From: Nocardia beijingensis NBRC 16342
Lineage (GTDB): Bacteria; Actinomycetota; Actinomycetes; Mycobacteriales; Mycobacteriaceae
Length of the DNA: 64,000 nucleotides
Direction: 5' to 3'
Assembly (NCBI RefSeq): GCF_001612785.1
Contig: NZ_BDBC01000009.1
Coordinates: 62,001 to 126,000, forward strand
Under the pieces are notes generated by a model. That model worked only from the letters and a program-made list of their open reading frames with translations. It did no database searches and was not told the DNA's origin. Made by a program: the position numbers and the translations under genes. Below, piece by piece: positions 16,428 to 23,938 of the stretch (position 1 is its first letter; every line of letters begins with the position of its first letter).

Positions 16428-16671
16428 TGCACCCCCTGCGGATACGGGATTGATGGAAGGCGGAGTTGGAACGCTCCGCAACTGCGATCTGGGACCGATC
16501 CTGCGACTTGGGACGAGTTCGCTTGGGAATCCCAGATCAGCTCGATTCACTATATCGGGCGATGGTGTGCTGCATCACAGCGTTCGGGTGCGAACCATGC
16601 CGAAACATCCTGGAACTGCTGGTCATCCGGACGCACCGAAGTCCACACATCGACGAGGTTCTGGGGGCACC
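16428..16671. promoter_or_regulatory. Divergent promoter region between the XRE gene and the small-gene operon
   Basis: 244 bp without a supported gene. It holds the palindrome TGGGAATCCCA (16524-16534), two further GGGA half sites in the same orientation near 16490 and 16508, an inverted repeat GCGGAG (16460-16465) with CTCCGC (16474-16479), and a possible -10 TATATC (16551-16556) for the plus-strand operon. GGGGG precedes the ATG at 16672. The palindromes are candidate sites for the XRE regulator; this is inference. Confidence 0.45.
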
Positions 16672-17052
16672 ATGACAAATGCGCGTAGCGTCGTTTCATC
16701 TCGGAACGAGGTATGTAGTAAGCCGAAGGCCATCGGGCTCGTTCGTGGTGACGTGTCCGGTGCGGACGCACTGCGGCATGCCGAGGCAGTGCAGCGGCAT
16801 GCTCTCGCGCTCGGCTATCAATACGTCTACACGGTTCGTCCACCGGTCGACGCCGCTGATCCGATCGGGTACGTGCTCGCGATCGCGAGTGGGCTCGCGA
16901 TCGAGGTGATCGTTGTCTTCGGTCTCGAGCAGGTGGACAACCGGCCCGCGTTGGTCTGTGATGCGGGGTTCGATCTGGAAACCGTTTGCCCGCAGTGCAC
17001 CTGGGCGCGGTCGGCGCAGGCTGCGCCGAGGGCCGGAGCGGGGGCGGCGTGA
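16672..17052 (+). CDS. Small protein with resolvase-like N-terminal pattern, 126 aa
   Basis: Unrecognised. After a polar N-terminus, residues about 19-50 (KPKAIGLVRGDVSG, then HALALGY) resemble the start of a serine-recombinase catalytic domain (AIGYVRVS...GY), but the catalytic Ser context is altered and no DNA-binding domain follows. PVDAADPIGYVLAIASG, EVIVVFGLEQVD and DLETVCPQCTW follow. It is too short for a recombinase and may use that fold for another role. First gene of a tight three-gene operon; its TGA overlaps the next ATG (TGATG at 17050-17054). Confidence 0.65.
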   Translation: MTNARSVVSSRNEVCSKPKAIGLVRGDVSGADALRHAEAVQRHALALGYQYVYTVRPPVDAADPIGYVLAIASGLAIEVIVVFGLEQVDNRPALVCDAGFDLETVCPQCTWARSAQAAPRAGAGAA

Positions 17053-17423
17053 TGACTCGACAGGTGATCCTGGCTCCGCCGCGTGTCTGCGCGTCCGCTG
17101 ATCTCGAGTTGGCGCACCAGCAGATGCGGCGTCACCGTGCCTGCCGGATCGAGCAGTGCGCCTGGAAGTGGGTCGCCTACTGCACGCTGGTGCAGAGCGG
17201 CCGGATCGTTCCGCAGCAGTTCAGTCCGCGCGAACGTGCTCATCGTCGCGGTATCGCTTTCCCGCTCGACCACAGCGAGCGCGGACCGGCGCTCGAAGGG
17301 ACGCCGGACGTGGTGACCTTTCAACAGGTGCTCGACGGGCTCGCGCAGTTGGCGCTGCCTCCGGCGGACGCGGACAACGGCTGTGTTGCGGAAGGCGAGC
17401 GGCCGTGGGCATGTGGCAAATAG
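17052..17423 (+). CDS. Small Cys/His-containing protein, 123 aa, unknown
   Basis: No family recognised. Residues 21-54 carry AHQQMRRHRACRIEQC followed by a K, an aromatic and SGRIVP. The same pattern occurs in the next gene (residues 70-100). Four Cys and several His in the first half could bind metal. Starts with ATG overlapping the previous stop and overlaps the next gene by 13 bases, so the three are one operon. Not membrane-bound. Confidence 0.65.
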   Translation: MTRQVILAPPRVCASADLELAHQQMRRHRACRIEQCAWKWVAYCTLVQSGRIVPQQFSPRERAHRRGIAFPLDHSERGPALEGTPDVVTFQQVLDGLAQLALPPADADNGCVAEGERPWACGK

Positions 17424-17761
17424 TGCACAGCATTCTCGCCGTGGTCGGAGGTGGCGCGTTCGCCGCGGTCGGTGTCGCATGCGTCTGGCCGATCGCCCGC
17501 CCGCGCCGTCCCGCCCGCCCGCGTAATCCCGCCCGTGCCCGTTGTTCCTTGCGGCCGGTGACCTGGCCGGAGGCGTGGACGTGTAGCCGACCGCGGCAAG
17601 CGTTCACGCTCGCTGACGCTCATCGCGCGATGCAGTTGCATCGCGACCACGACTGCCCCCGCAAGCGCGCCGCCTTCGCGGCATTGATCGCGGCCGGGCG
17701 CATCACGCCGGACTCCGCGCGAGGACACCGGCTATGGGGATGGTCCGAGGAATCCGACTGA
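17411..17761 (+). CDS. Small membrane protein with His/Cys motif, 116 aa, unknown
   Basis: One N-terminal membrane segment (IVHSILAVVGGGAFAAVGV, residues about 4-24), a Pro/Arg-rich linker (RPRRPARPRNPARAR), then a cytoplasmic domain containing AHRAMQLHRDHDCPRK and AAGRITPDS (residues 70-102), which repeats the motif of the preceding protein. Start ATG 17411, with an in-frame GTG at 17405 as an alternative; both overlap the preceding gene. It would place this motif at the membrane. Third gene of the operon divergent from the XRE/DUF397 cluster. Confidence 0.65.
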   Translation: MWQIVHSILAVVGGGAFAAVGVACVWPIARPRRPARPRNPARARCSLRPVTWPEAWTCSRPRQAFTLADAHRAMQLHRDHDCPRKRAAFAALIAAGRITPDSARGHRLWGWSEESD

Positions 17762-18258
17762 CGGCCTTCCTGGGGCGCAGGGCGGGGTGCCGAGCAGCGG
17801 GCATGGCGGGCAGCTGTGGAGCGCGCATGGCGGGCGGAGAGACACGCTCCGGGTTCGGAATCGAGGAAGCCGGGCGATCGCAGCCGGTGATCGACGCGTG
17901 GCATGGACCACACCGGTTCTGTGAAGGTCCTCACAGTTGGGAATGGCGGAGCCGGGGTAAGGGGGGCCGCCCGCCGATCGCTAACAGTACGAGCGTTACG
18001 CTAAAACCCCACGTCAGAGCTACCAGCTAGTAGATTGCATCGCTGCAATTCGAGGGCAAATTTTGCAGGGTTAGCAAAGGGGGTGGAAAACCTAGCTTAG
18101 ATTCACACTAACAACAGGTAGACGGCTATTTCTTCGTGTGCCATCGTGTGGAAGTACACCCCAAGGGCCTAGCAAGCCTGCAAATCGCCGCTCCAGCAGT
18201 ACGAGCTGTTTCGTAGCTCGACCGGGCGGCGGCACCGAACGAAGAAGTGGAGTCACAG
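17762..18258 (+). promoter_or_regulatory. Upstream region of aceA with TTTGC/GCAAA operator cluster
   Basis: 497 bp without a supported gene. At 18056-18078 three half sites are packed: GCAAA, T, TTTGC, seven bases, GCAAA. TTTGC/GCAAA elements are the core of RamB sites known upstream of glyoxylate-cycle genes in Corynebacterium and Mycobacterium, so a RamB-like regulator is a reasonable guess. The region is unusually AT-rich for the window (18000-18125). GTGGAG lies before the ATG at 18259. No other gene or RNA was recognised. Confidence 0.5.
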
Positions 18259-19548
18259 ATGTCGACCACCGGCACCCCGAGGACCGCCGCGGAAATCCAG
18301 AAGGATTGGGACACCAACCCGCGCTGGAAGGGCGTCACCCGTAACTACACCGCGGAGCAGGTGTCGAAGCTCCAGGGCACCGTCGTCGAGGAGCACACCC
18401 TCGCCCGCCGCGGCTCGGAGATCCTGTGGGATCTCGTCAACAACGAGGACTACATCAACTCCCTCGGCGCCCTCACCGGCAACCAGGCGGTCCAGCAGGT
18501 CCGCGCCGGTCTGAAGGCCATCTACCTGTCGGGTTGGCAGGTCGCCGGTGACGCGAACCTCTCCGGCCACACCTACCCCGACCAGTCGCTGTACCCGGCC
18601 AACTCGGTTCCGGCCGTGGTCCGCCGCATCAACAACGCGCTGCTGCGCGCCGACGAGATCGCCAAGATCGAGAACGACACCTCCGTGTCGAACTGGCTGG
18701 CCCCGATCGTCGCCGACGCCGAGGCCGGCTTCGGTGGCGCGCTGAACGCCTACGAGCTGCAGAAGGCCATGATCGCCTCCGGCGCCGCCGGTGTGCACTG
18801 GGAGGACCAGCTGGCCTCCGAGAAGAAGTGCGGCCACCTGGGCGGCAAGGTGCTGATCCCGACCCAGCAGCACATCCGCACCCTGACCTCCGCGCGTCTG
18901 GCCGCCGACGTCGCCGACGTGCCGTCGGTGATCATCGCCCGCACCGACGCCGAGGCCGCCACCCTGATCACCTCGGACGTGGACGAGCGCGACCGTGAGT
19001 TCCTGGACGGCACCCGCACCCCCGAGGGCTTCTTCGGTGTGAAGAACGGCATCGAGCCCTGCATCGCGCGTGCCAAGGCCTACGCCCCCTACGCCGACCT
19101 GATCTGGATGGAGACCGGCGTGCCGGACCTCGAGGTCGCGCGCAAGTTCGCCGAGGCCGTCCGTGGCGAGTTCCCGGACCAGCTGCTGGCCTACAACTGC
19201 TCGCCGTCCTTCAACTGGAAGGCCCACCTGGACGACGCGACCATCGCGAAGTTCCAGCGTGAGCTCGGCGCGATGGGCTTCAAGTTCCAGTTCATCACCC
19301 TGGCCGGCTTCCACTCGCTCAACTACGGCATGTTCGACCTGGCCTACGGCTACGCCCGCGAGGGCATGACCGCCTTCGTCGACCTGCAGGAGCGCGAGTT
19401 CAAGGCCGCCGCCGAGCGTGGCTTCACCGCCATCAAGCACCAGCGTGAGGTCGGCGCGGGCTACTTCGACACCATCGCCACCACCGTCGACCCGAACACC
19501 TCGACGGCCGCGCTGAAGGGCTCGACCGAAGAGGGTCAGTTCCACTGA
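18259..19548 (+). CDS. aceA: Isocitrate lyase
   Basis: Glyoxylate-cycle enzyme splitting isocitrate to succinate and glyoxylate, needed for growth on fatty acids and acetate. The 429-residue size matches the short bacterial form (mycobacterial Icl1). The catalytic signature [19 protein letters not shown] with the KKCGH loop is intact, as are [20 protein letters not shown] and [13 protein letters not shown]. The ATG at 18259 is preferred to the upstream in-frame GTG at 18247. Codon usage is strongly biased to C/G third positions, as for a highly expressed gene. Followed by 3-hydroxybutyryl-CoA dehydrogenase, as in the mycobacterial icl1-fadB2 order. Confidence 0.97.
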   Translation: MSTTGTPRTAAEIQKDWDTNPRWKGVTRNYTAEQVSKLQGTVVEEHTLARRGSEILWDLVNNEDYINSLGALTGNQAVQQVRAGLKAIYLSGWQVAGDANLSGHTYPDQSLYPANSVPAVVRRINNALLRADEIAKIENDTSVSNWLAPIVADAEAGFGGALNAYELQKAMIASGAAGVHWEDQLASEKKCGHLGGKVLIPTQQHIRTLTSARLAADVADVPSVIIARTDAEAATLITSDVDERDREFLDGTRTPEGFFGVKNGIEPCIARAKAYAPYADLIWMETGVPDLEVARKFAEAVRGEFPDQLLAYNCSPSFNWKAHLDDATIAKFQRELGAMGFKFQFITLAGFHSLNYGMFDLAYGYAREGMTAFVDLQEREFKAAAERGFTAIKHQREVGAGYFDTIATTVDPNTSTAALKGSTEEGQFH

Positions 19549-19578
19549 GTCGACAGGCCGCGCCCCTGGCGCGGCTGG

Positions 19579-19631
19579 TCGAATGCCCCGCGCGTCGCCG
19601 ACCGCGCAGAACGCGACGCGCGGGCATTCGA
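19579..19631 (+). terminator. Terminator hairpin after aceA
   Basis: Stem of about 19 bp with one bulged base: TCGAATGCCCCGCGCGTCGC (19579-19598) pairs with the sequence at 19613-19631, loop of 14 bases. It starts 30 bases after the aceA stop. Confidence 0.85.
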
Positions 19632-19710
19632 AACACATCAGGTGCTTGCCGAGGGAAGTGAGGTTCCCGACGTGAAGACCGACATTCCTCTACTCCGGTA
19701 GGGGTGTACT

Positions 19711-19744
19711 GCCCTCCCCGCTGAACAGCCCCGGCGGGGAGGGC
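19711..19744 (+). terminator. Second hairpin between aceA and the dehydrogenase gene
   Basis: Perfect 11-bp stem GCCCTCCCCGC (19711-19721) with GCGGGGAGGGC (19734-19744). It lies 99 bases before the dehydrogenase start, so it could be a second terminator or a leader structure of the next gene. Confidence 0.55.
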
Positions 19745-19842
19745 ATCCCTATACCTTGGACCATCGAAGGACGCGCTCACACCGGAGCGAAACCTTCGCA
19801 GACCAGCCACCCCAGAGCCAGACAACCCAGCAGGAGCGGGAC

Positions 19843-20712
19843 GTGAGCAGCGAAAAGATCCAACGCGTCGGCATCATCGGCGCCGGCCAGATGGGCGCCG
19901 GAATCGCGGAGGTGTGTGCGAGGGCGCACGTCGACGTACTGGTGTACGAGCAGACCCGGGAACTGGCCGCGGCGGGCCGCGCGCGCATCCTGCGTTCCCT
20001 CGATCGCGGCGTGAGCAGCGGCAAGATCACCGAGCGCGAGCGCGAGCAGGCCGCATGGCGCCTGCGGTTCACCTCCGACCTGGGCGACTTCGCCGACCGC
20101 CAGCTGGTGGTCGAGGCGGTGCTCGAGGACGAGAAGGTGAAGACGAGCATCTTCGCCGAACTCGACAAGGTCGTCACCGACCCCTCGGCCGTGCTGGCTT
20201 CCAACACCTCCTCCATCCCGATCATGAAGATCGCGGTCGCCACGGCGAACCCCGAGCGCGTGGTCGGCATGCACTTCTTCAACCCCGTCCCGGTGCTGCC
20301 GCTGGTCGAGTTGGTCACCACGCTGAAGACGAGCGAGTCGGTCTCCGCGCGGGCCGAGGCTTTCGCCGGTGACGTGCTCGGCAAGCAGGTCGTGCGTTCG
20401 GCCGACCGCTCCGGTTTCGTCGTCAACGCGCTGCTGGTGCCGTACCTGCTCTCGGCGATCCGCATGGTGGAGTCCGGTTTCGCCACCAAGGAGGACGTCG
20501 ACAAGGCGATGGTGCTCGGCTGCGCCCACCCGATGGGCCCGCTGGCGCTGACCGACCTGGTCGGCCTGGACACCGTGAAGTCCATCGCCGACTCCATGTA
20601 CGGCGAATTCAAAGAGCCGCTGTACTCGGCCCCTCCGCTGCTGATGCGCATGGTGGAGGCGGGTCTGCTCGGCAAGAAGACCGGCGCGGGCTTCTACCAG
20701 TACCGGGCTTGA
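19843..20712 (+). CDS. 3-hydroxybutyryl-CoA dehydrogenase (FadB2-like)
   Basis: 289-residue NAD(P)-dependent dehydrogenase of the 3-hydroxyacyl-CoA dehydrogenase family. The Rossmann motif is VGIIGAGQMGAGIAEV at the N-terminus; FADRQLVVEAVLEDE, SNTSSIPI, GMHFFNPVPVLPLVELV and FVVNALLVPYLLSAI are the family landmarks, and the C-terminal GLLGKKTGAGFYQY is intact. The GTG at 19843 has AGGAG upstream; the frame is open before it but the added sequence is polar and unconserved. Its place after aceA links it to acetyl-CoA/butyryl-CoA metabolism. Confidence 0.93.
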   Translation: MSSEKIQRVGIIGAGQMGAGIAEVCARAHVDVLVYEQTRELAAAGRARILRSLDRGVSSGKITEREREQAAWRLRFTSDLGDFADRQLVVEAVLEDEKVKTSIFAELDKVVTDPSAVLASNTSSIPIMKIAVATANPERVVGMHFFNPVPVLPLVELVTTLKTSESVSARAEAFAGDVLGKQVVRSADRSGFVVNALLVPYLLSAIRMVESGFATKEDVDKAMVLGCAHPMGPLALTDLVGLDTVKSIADSMYGEFKEPLYSAPPLLMRMVEAGLLGKKTGAGFYQYRA

Positions 20713-20715
20713 TTC

Positions 20716-20734
20716 GCAGCGCCTGCGGCGCTGC
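20716..20734 (+). terminator. Short hairpin after the dehydrogenase gene
   Basis: GCAGCGC (20716-20722) pairs with GCGCTGC (20728-20734), starting four bases after the stop codon. It is followed directly by the long inverted repeat. Confidence 0.6.
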
Positions 20735-20736
20735 GT

Positions 20737-20831
20737 GTTCGCGGCCCCTGGAAGTCTCGCGTCCGAGCGTCCGCTGCTCGCGCCTGCGGCGCATGCGCAA
20801 CGGACACTCGGACGCGAGACGGGCCGCGAAC
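20737..20831. repeat. Long inverted repeat (31-bp arms)
   Basis: Left arm in two blocks, 20737-20747 (GTTCGCGGCCC) and 20754-20773 (GTCTCGCGTCC...GTCCG), separated by a 6-nt bulge. The right arm, 20801-20831, is their contiguous reverse complement with a single mismatch. The loop is 27 nt. The stem is far longer than a usual terminator and may be a MITE-like or other dispersed repeat, or a structured RNA. Confidence 0.8.
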
Positions 20832-21102
20832 GGTGCTCGTAAGACTCGCACCCGACGGGGCAGGGAAGGCGAGCACCAAAGGATCGACGGATGCGACGGC
20901 TCGCGGGTGCTGGGAAAGCCACCGCCCGACCTCGACGCGGAGCCGACCAGATCGGTGTCGCCGAGCCGGTGACGGCATTCGGCATAAGCTGCAACAGCCG
21001 GGCAATGGCGACGGTTCGGCTGGGTATCCGGAGCGCAGCGCCGGATCGATCCGTCGATCCCGGCAAGGGCCGCGCAGGTGATCGAAAGAAGGTATCCCGC
21101 TC
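20832..21102 (+). other. metE leader region
   Basis: 271 bp without a supported gene between the long inverted repeat and metE. It contains GGTGCTCG with its reverse complement CGAGCACC about 30 bases later (near 20833-20876), and a GGGAAGGC just before the second arm. I could not fit a full cobalamin riboswitch or SAM-IV consensus. GAAAGAAGG lies upstream of the metE ATG. Confidence 0.4.
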
Positions 21103-23409
21103 ATGGTGAACGTGACCGACGGCTACGGGTCGAGCATCCTCGGCTATCCCAGGATCGGGCCGCACCGCGAGCTCAAGCGGGCGCTGGAGGCCTACTGGCA
21201 CGGTTCGCTCGAGCGCGACGAGCTGCTCGCGGTCGGCCGGGAGATCCAGGAGACCCAGTTCAACGAGCTGGCCGCCACCGGATTGACCCAGGTGCCCGGC
21301 AACACCTTCTCGTTCTACGACCACGTGCTCGACAACGCGCTGCTGTTCGGCGCGGTGCCCAAGCGGTTCGAGCCGTATCGCGACGGCCTGCATCCACTGG
21401 ACTTCTACTTCCTGATGGCGCGCGGCCGTCCGGACCTGCCGCCGCTGGAACTGGTCCGGTTCTTCGGCACCAACTATCACTACCGCCAGCCGGAAGTGGA
21501 CGCCGACACCGAGTTCTCGCTGCACCCGGAGGCGCTGCTCGACGAATTCGACCGCGCGAAGGCGGTGGGCATCGAACTGCGGCCGGTGGTCATCGGCCCG
21601 GTGTCGCTGCTGCTGCTGTCCAAGGCCGGGCACATCCCCGGCGAGTCCGGCGGATTCGACACGCTGAGCCTGCTGGACAAGCTGCTGCCGGTCTACGAGG
21701 AACTCTTCGAGATCCTCGCCAAGCGCGGCGCCACCTGCGTGCAGCTGGACGAGCCCGCGTTCACCAGCGAGCGCACTCCCGCGGAACTGGCCGCGTTCGA
21801 GTCGGCCTATCAGCGGCTCGGCAAGGCCCCGCTGCGCCCGCGCATCCTGGTCACCGGACAGTACGGTGACTTCGGCGAGGCGCTGACCATCCTCGCGAGC
21901 ACGAACATCGAGGCGATCGGCCTCGACCTCGCCAGCCACCGGATGCGCCCGGAGGATCTCGCGCAGGTGCCTGGCATCCGCCGCAAGCGCCTGTACGCGG
22001 GCGTGATCAGCGGACGCAACGTCTGGCGCGCCGACCGCTACGTCACGCTGGAGTACCTCAACGAGCTGGCGCAGGTGTGCCCGGATCTCGTCGTCTCGAC
22101 CGGCACCACGCTGCTGCACGTGCCCTACGACCTGCTGGTCGAATACGACCTCGACGGGCACGTCGCCGACCGCCTTGCGTTCGCGAAACAGAAGGTGGGC
22201 GAGGTGGTTTCGCTCGCGAAGGCGCTCACCGAAGGCCCGTCGGACAAGTGGCGCAAGCGGCCGACGGAGGTGCATTTCAAGCAGAAGCACGCTGTGCGGC
22301 AGCGGGTCTACGCCATCACCTCCGACATGCGTTCGCGGGAGCCCTACGAGGTGCGCCGCGAAGCCCAGCAGCGCAAGCTGAACCTGCCGCCGGTGCCCGC
22401 CACCACGCTCGGCTCCTTCCCGCAGACCGCCCGCATCCGCCAGGCGCGCTACGACCTCGGCCAGGGCCGGTTGTCCTACGAGGAGTACCGCAAGCGCATC
22501 GAAGCCGAGATCGAGGCGACCATCCGGTTGCAGGAAGACATCGGCCTGGACGTGCTGGTGCACGGCGAGCACGAGCGCAACGACATGATCCAGTACTTCG
22601 CCGAGCTGCTCGACGGTTTCGCGACCACCCACTTCGGCTGGGTGCAGGTGTACGGCTCCCGCTGCGTGCGGCCGCCGATCATCTACGGCGACGTCTCGCG
22701 GCCCGCGCCGATGTCGGTGGACTGGATCACCTACGCGCAGTCGCTCACCGACAAGCCGGTCAAGGGCATGGTCACCGGACCGGTCACCATGCTCGCCCGT
22801 TCCTTCGTCCGGCAGGACCAGCCTCTGCACGAGACCGCCGACCAGGTGGCGCTCGCCATCCGCGACGAGGTGGTGGATCTGGAGAAGGCGGGCATCGCGA
22901 TCATCCAGGTCGACGAGCCCGCGATCCGGGAGATGCTGCCGCTGCGCCCTGAGGGCCGCGCCGAGTACCTGCGCTGGGCGATCGGCGCGTTCCGTCTGGC
23001 TACGTCCGGGGTGCGGGCGGAGACGCAGATCCACACGCACATCGGGTATTCCGGCCGCGCCGAGGTGGTCGAGGCGATCGAAGAACTGGACGCCGATGTC
23101 ACGGCCATCGTCGCGACGCGCTCGATCGACTGGGTGCTGCGGGCGCTGAAGGAGGACTGCGCCACCGGTCACGGACTCAGCCACGGCGTCGGTCCCGGCG
23201 TGTACGAAAGCCGGTCCGCGCGCATCCCGGACATCGACGAGCTGGACGAATTGCTCACCGCGGCAGCCGAAGCGGTGACGCCACAGCGGTTGTGGGCAAA
23301 TCCGGACGGCGGCCTGAAGACCCGGCACTACTGGCAGCTCGAGCCGTCGCTGCGCAACCTGGTCGCGGCGGCGCGCCGCATCCGCAGGCGCGTTGAGGCC
23401 GCCGAGTGA
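21103..23409 (+). CDS. metE: Cobalamin-independent methionine synthase
   Basis: 768-residue 5-methyltetrahydropteroyltriglutamate-homocysteine methyltransferase, the B12-independent last step of methionine synthesis. The N-terminal half starts SSILGYPRIGPHRELKRALE (conserved), and LGSFPQTARIRQAR opens the C-terminal catalytic barrel. Zinc ligands fit HGEHERNDMIQYF, IQVDEPAIRE and the TQIHTHIGYS region. Length and motifs are complete. In many actinobacteria metE is under a B12 riboswitch; none was recognised with confidence here. Confidence 0.96.
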   Translation: MVNVTDGYGSSILGYPRIGPHRELKRALEAYWHGSLERDELLAVGREIQETQFNELAATGLTQVPGNTFSFYDHVLDNALLFGAVPKRFEPYRDGLHPLDFYFLMARGRPDLPPLELVRFFGTNYHYRQPEVDADTEFSLHPEALLDEFDRAKAVGIELRPVVIGPVSLLLLSKAGHIPGESGGFDTLSLLDKLLPVYEELFEILAKRGATCVQLDEPAFTSERTPAELAAFESAYQRLGKAPLRPRILVTGQYGDFGEALTILASTNIEAIGLDLASHRMRPEDLAQVPGIRRKRLYAGVISGRNVWRADRYVTLEYLNELAQVCPDLVVSTGTTLLHVPYDLLVEYDLDGHVADRLAFAKQKVGEVVSLAKALTEGPSDKWRKRPTEVHFKQKHAVRQRVYAITSDMRSREPYEVRREAQQRKLNLPPVPATTLGSFPQTARIRQARYDLGQGRLSYEEYRKRIEAEIEATIRLQEDIGLDVLVHGEHERNDMIQYFAELLDGFATTHFGWVQVYGSRCVRPPIIYGDVSRPAPMSVDWITYAQSLTDKPVKGMVTGPVTMLARSFVRQDQPLHETADQVALAIRDEVVDLEKAGIAIIQVDEPAIREMLPLRPEGRAEYLRWAIGAFRLATSGVRAETQIHTHIGYSGRAEVVEAIEELDADVTAIVATRSIDWVLRALKEDCATGHGLSHGVGPGVYESRSARIPDIDELDELLTAAAEAVTPQRLWANPDGGLKTRHYWQLEPSLRNLVAAARRIRRRVEAAE

Positions 23410-23423
23410 GCTGAACAGAACGC

Positions 23424-23467
23424 GCCGAGGGCCGTCTTCGTTCGATCGAACGGGGACGGCCCTCGGC
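23424..23467 (+). terminator. Terminator hairpin after metE
   Basis: Thirteen-base stem GCCGAGGGCCGTC (23424-23436) with GACGGCCCTCGGC (23455-23467); the loop contains a second palindrome, CGTTCGATCGAACG. Starts 14 bases after the metE stop and is followed by ATTTGTT. Confidence 0.88.
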
Positions 23468-23489
23468 ATTTGTTCGGCCGCTATTTCAG

Positions 23490-23505
23490 TACAGTTCGTA
23501 CTGTA
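23490..23505. promoter_or_regulatory. Palindromic operator before the VOC-TetR operon
   Basis: TACAGT-TCGT-ACTGTA, ending ten bases before the VOC gene ATG at 23516. TACTGT within it could serve as a -10 element for a nearly leaderless message. The TetR encoded second in the operon is the likely binder. Confidence 0.6.
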
Positions 23506-23515
23506 TCGTTGAAGT

Positions 23516-23938
23516 ATGGACACCGATGACAGCTGGCCGGACTCCCTGCGCGTCGCTCAGGTTCGCATCGCGCGCCCGACCGACAGGCTCGACGAGGTGG
23601 TGCGGTTCTATGTCGAGGGGCTGGGCCTGCGCGAGCTCTACCGCTTCCACGACCACGCGGGCTACGACGGGGTGATGCTCGGATTGCCAGGAGCCGGGTA
23701 CCACCTGGAATTCACCACGCATGCGCACGGCAGCCCCGGCGACGCGCCCAGCCGGGAGAATCTGCTGGTGCTCTACTTCGCGGGCGAGTCGCACATGTAC
23801 GACGTCGCACAGCGGCTCGGTGAGTTCGGCGTCGAACCGGTGGAGGCGGAGAATCCCTTCTGGGCCGCCAACGGAGGCTTGACCTTTCCCGACCCGGACG
23901 GCTGGCGTGTTGTCCTGATGCCGCGCCCGGTGTTCTGA
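23516..23938 (+). CDS. VOC-superfamily (glyoxalase/dioxygenase-like) protein
   Basis: 140-residue protein with the paired beta-alpha-beta-beta-beta modules of the vicinal oxygen chelate fold: VAQVRIARPTDRLDEVVRFY then GYDGVMLGLPGAGYHLEFT, and later NLLVLYF with the C-terminal GLTFPDPDGWRVVLMP. A metal-dependent glyoxalase, dioxygenase or resistance-type role is possible; the substrate is unknown. Its stop overlaps the ATG of the TetR gene (TGATG), so the regulator is co-transcribed. Confidence 0.82.
   Translation: MDTDDSWPDSLRVAQVRIARPTDRLDEVVRFYVEGLGLRELYRFHDHAGYDGVMLGLPGAGYHLEFTTHAHGSPGDAPSRENLLVLYFAGESHMYDVAQRLGEFGVEPVEAENPFWAANGGLTFPDPDGWRVVLMPRPVF

Noticed and set aside
16466..16675. 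A 69-codon plus-strand ORF in the divergent region before 16672
   Set aside because: No ribosome-binding site and no conserved pattern; it overlaps the proposed operator region and the next start.
20832..21102. Cobalamin or SAM-IV riboswitch before metE
   Set aside because: GGGAAGGC and a GAGCC-containing stretch are present but the full B12-box, the GGGAA...GGTGAAA core and the SAM-IV GGTCATGAG core were not found in order; kept only as an unassigned leader.
19777..23523. A 1248-codon open frame on the minus strand opposite the dehydrogenase and metE genes
   Set aside because: It is the antisense shadow of two well-supported genes; its sequence is low-complexity Arg/Ala/Gly/Val-rich with no recognisable domain, as expected in GC-rich DNA.
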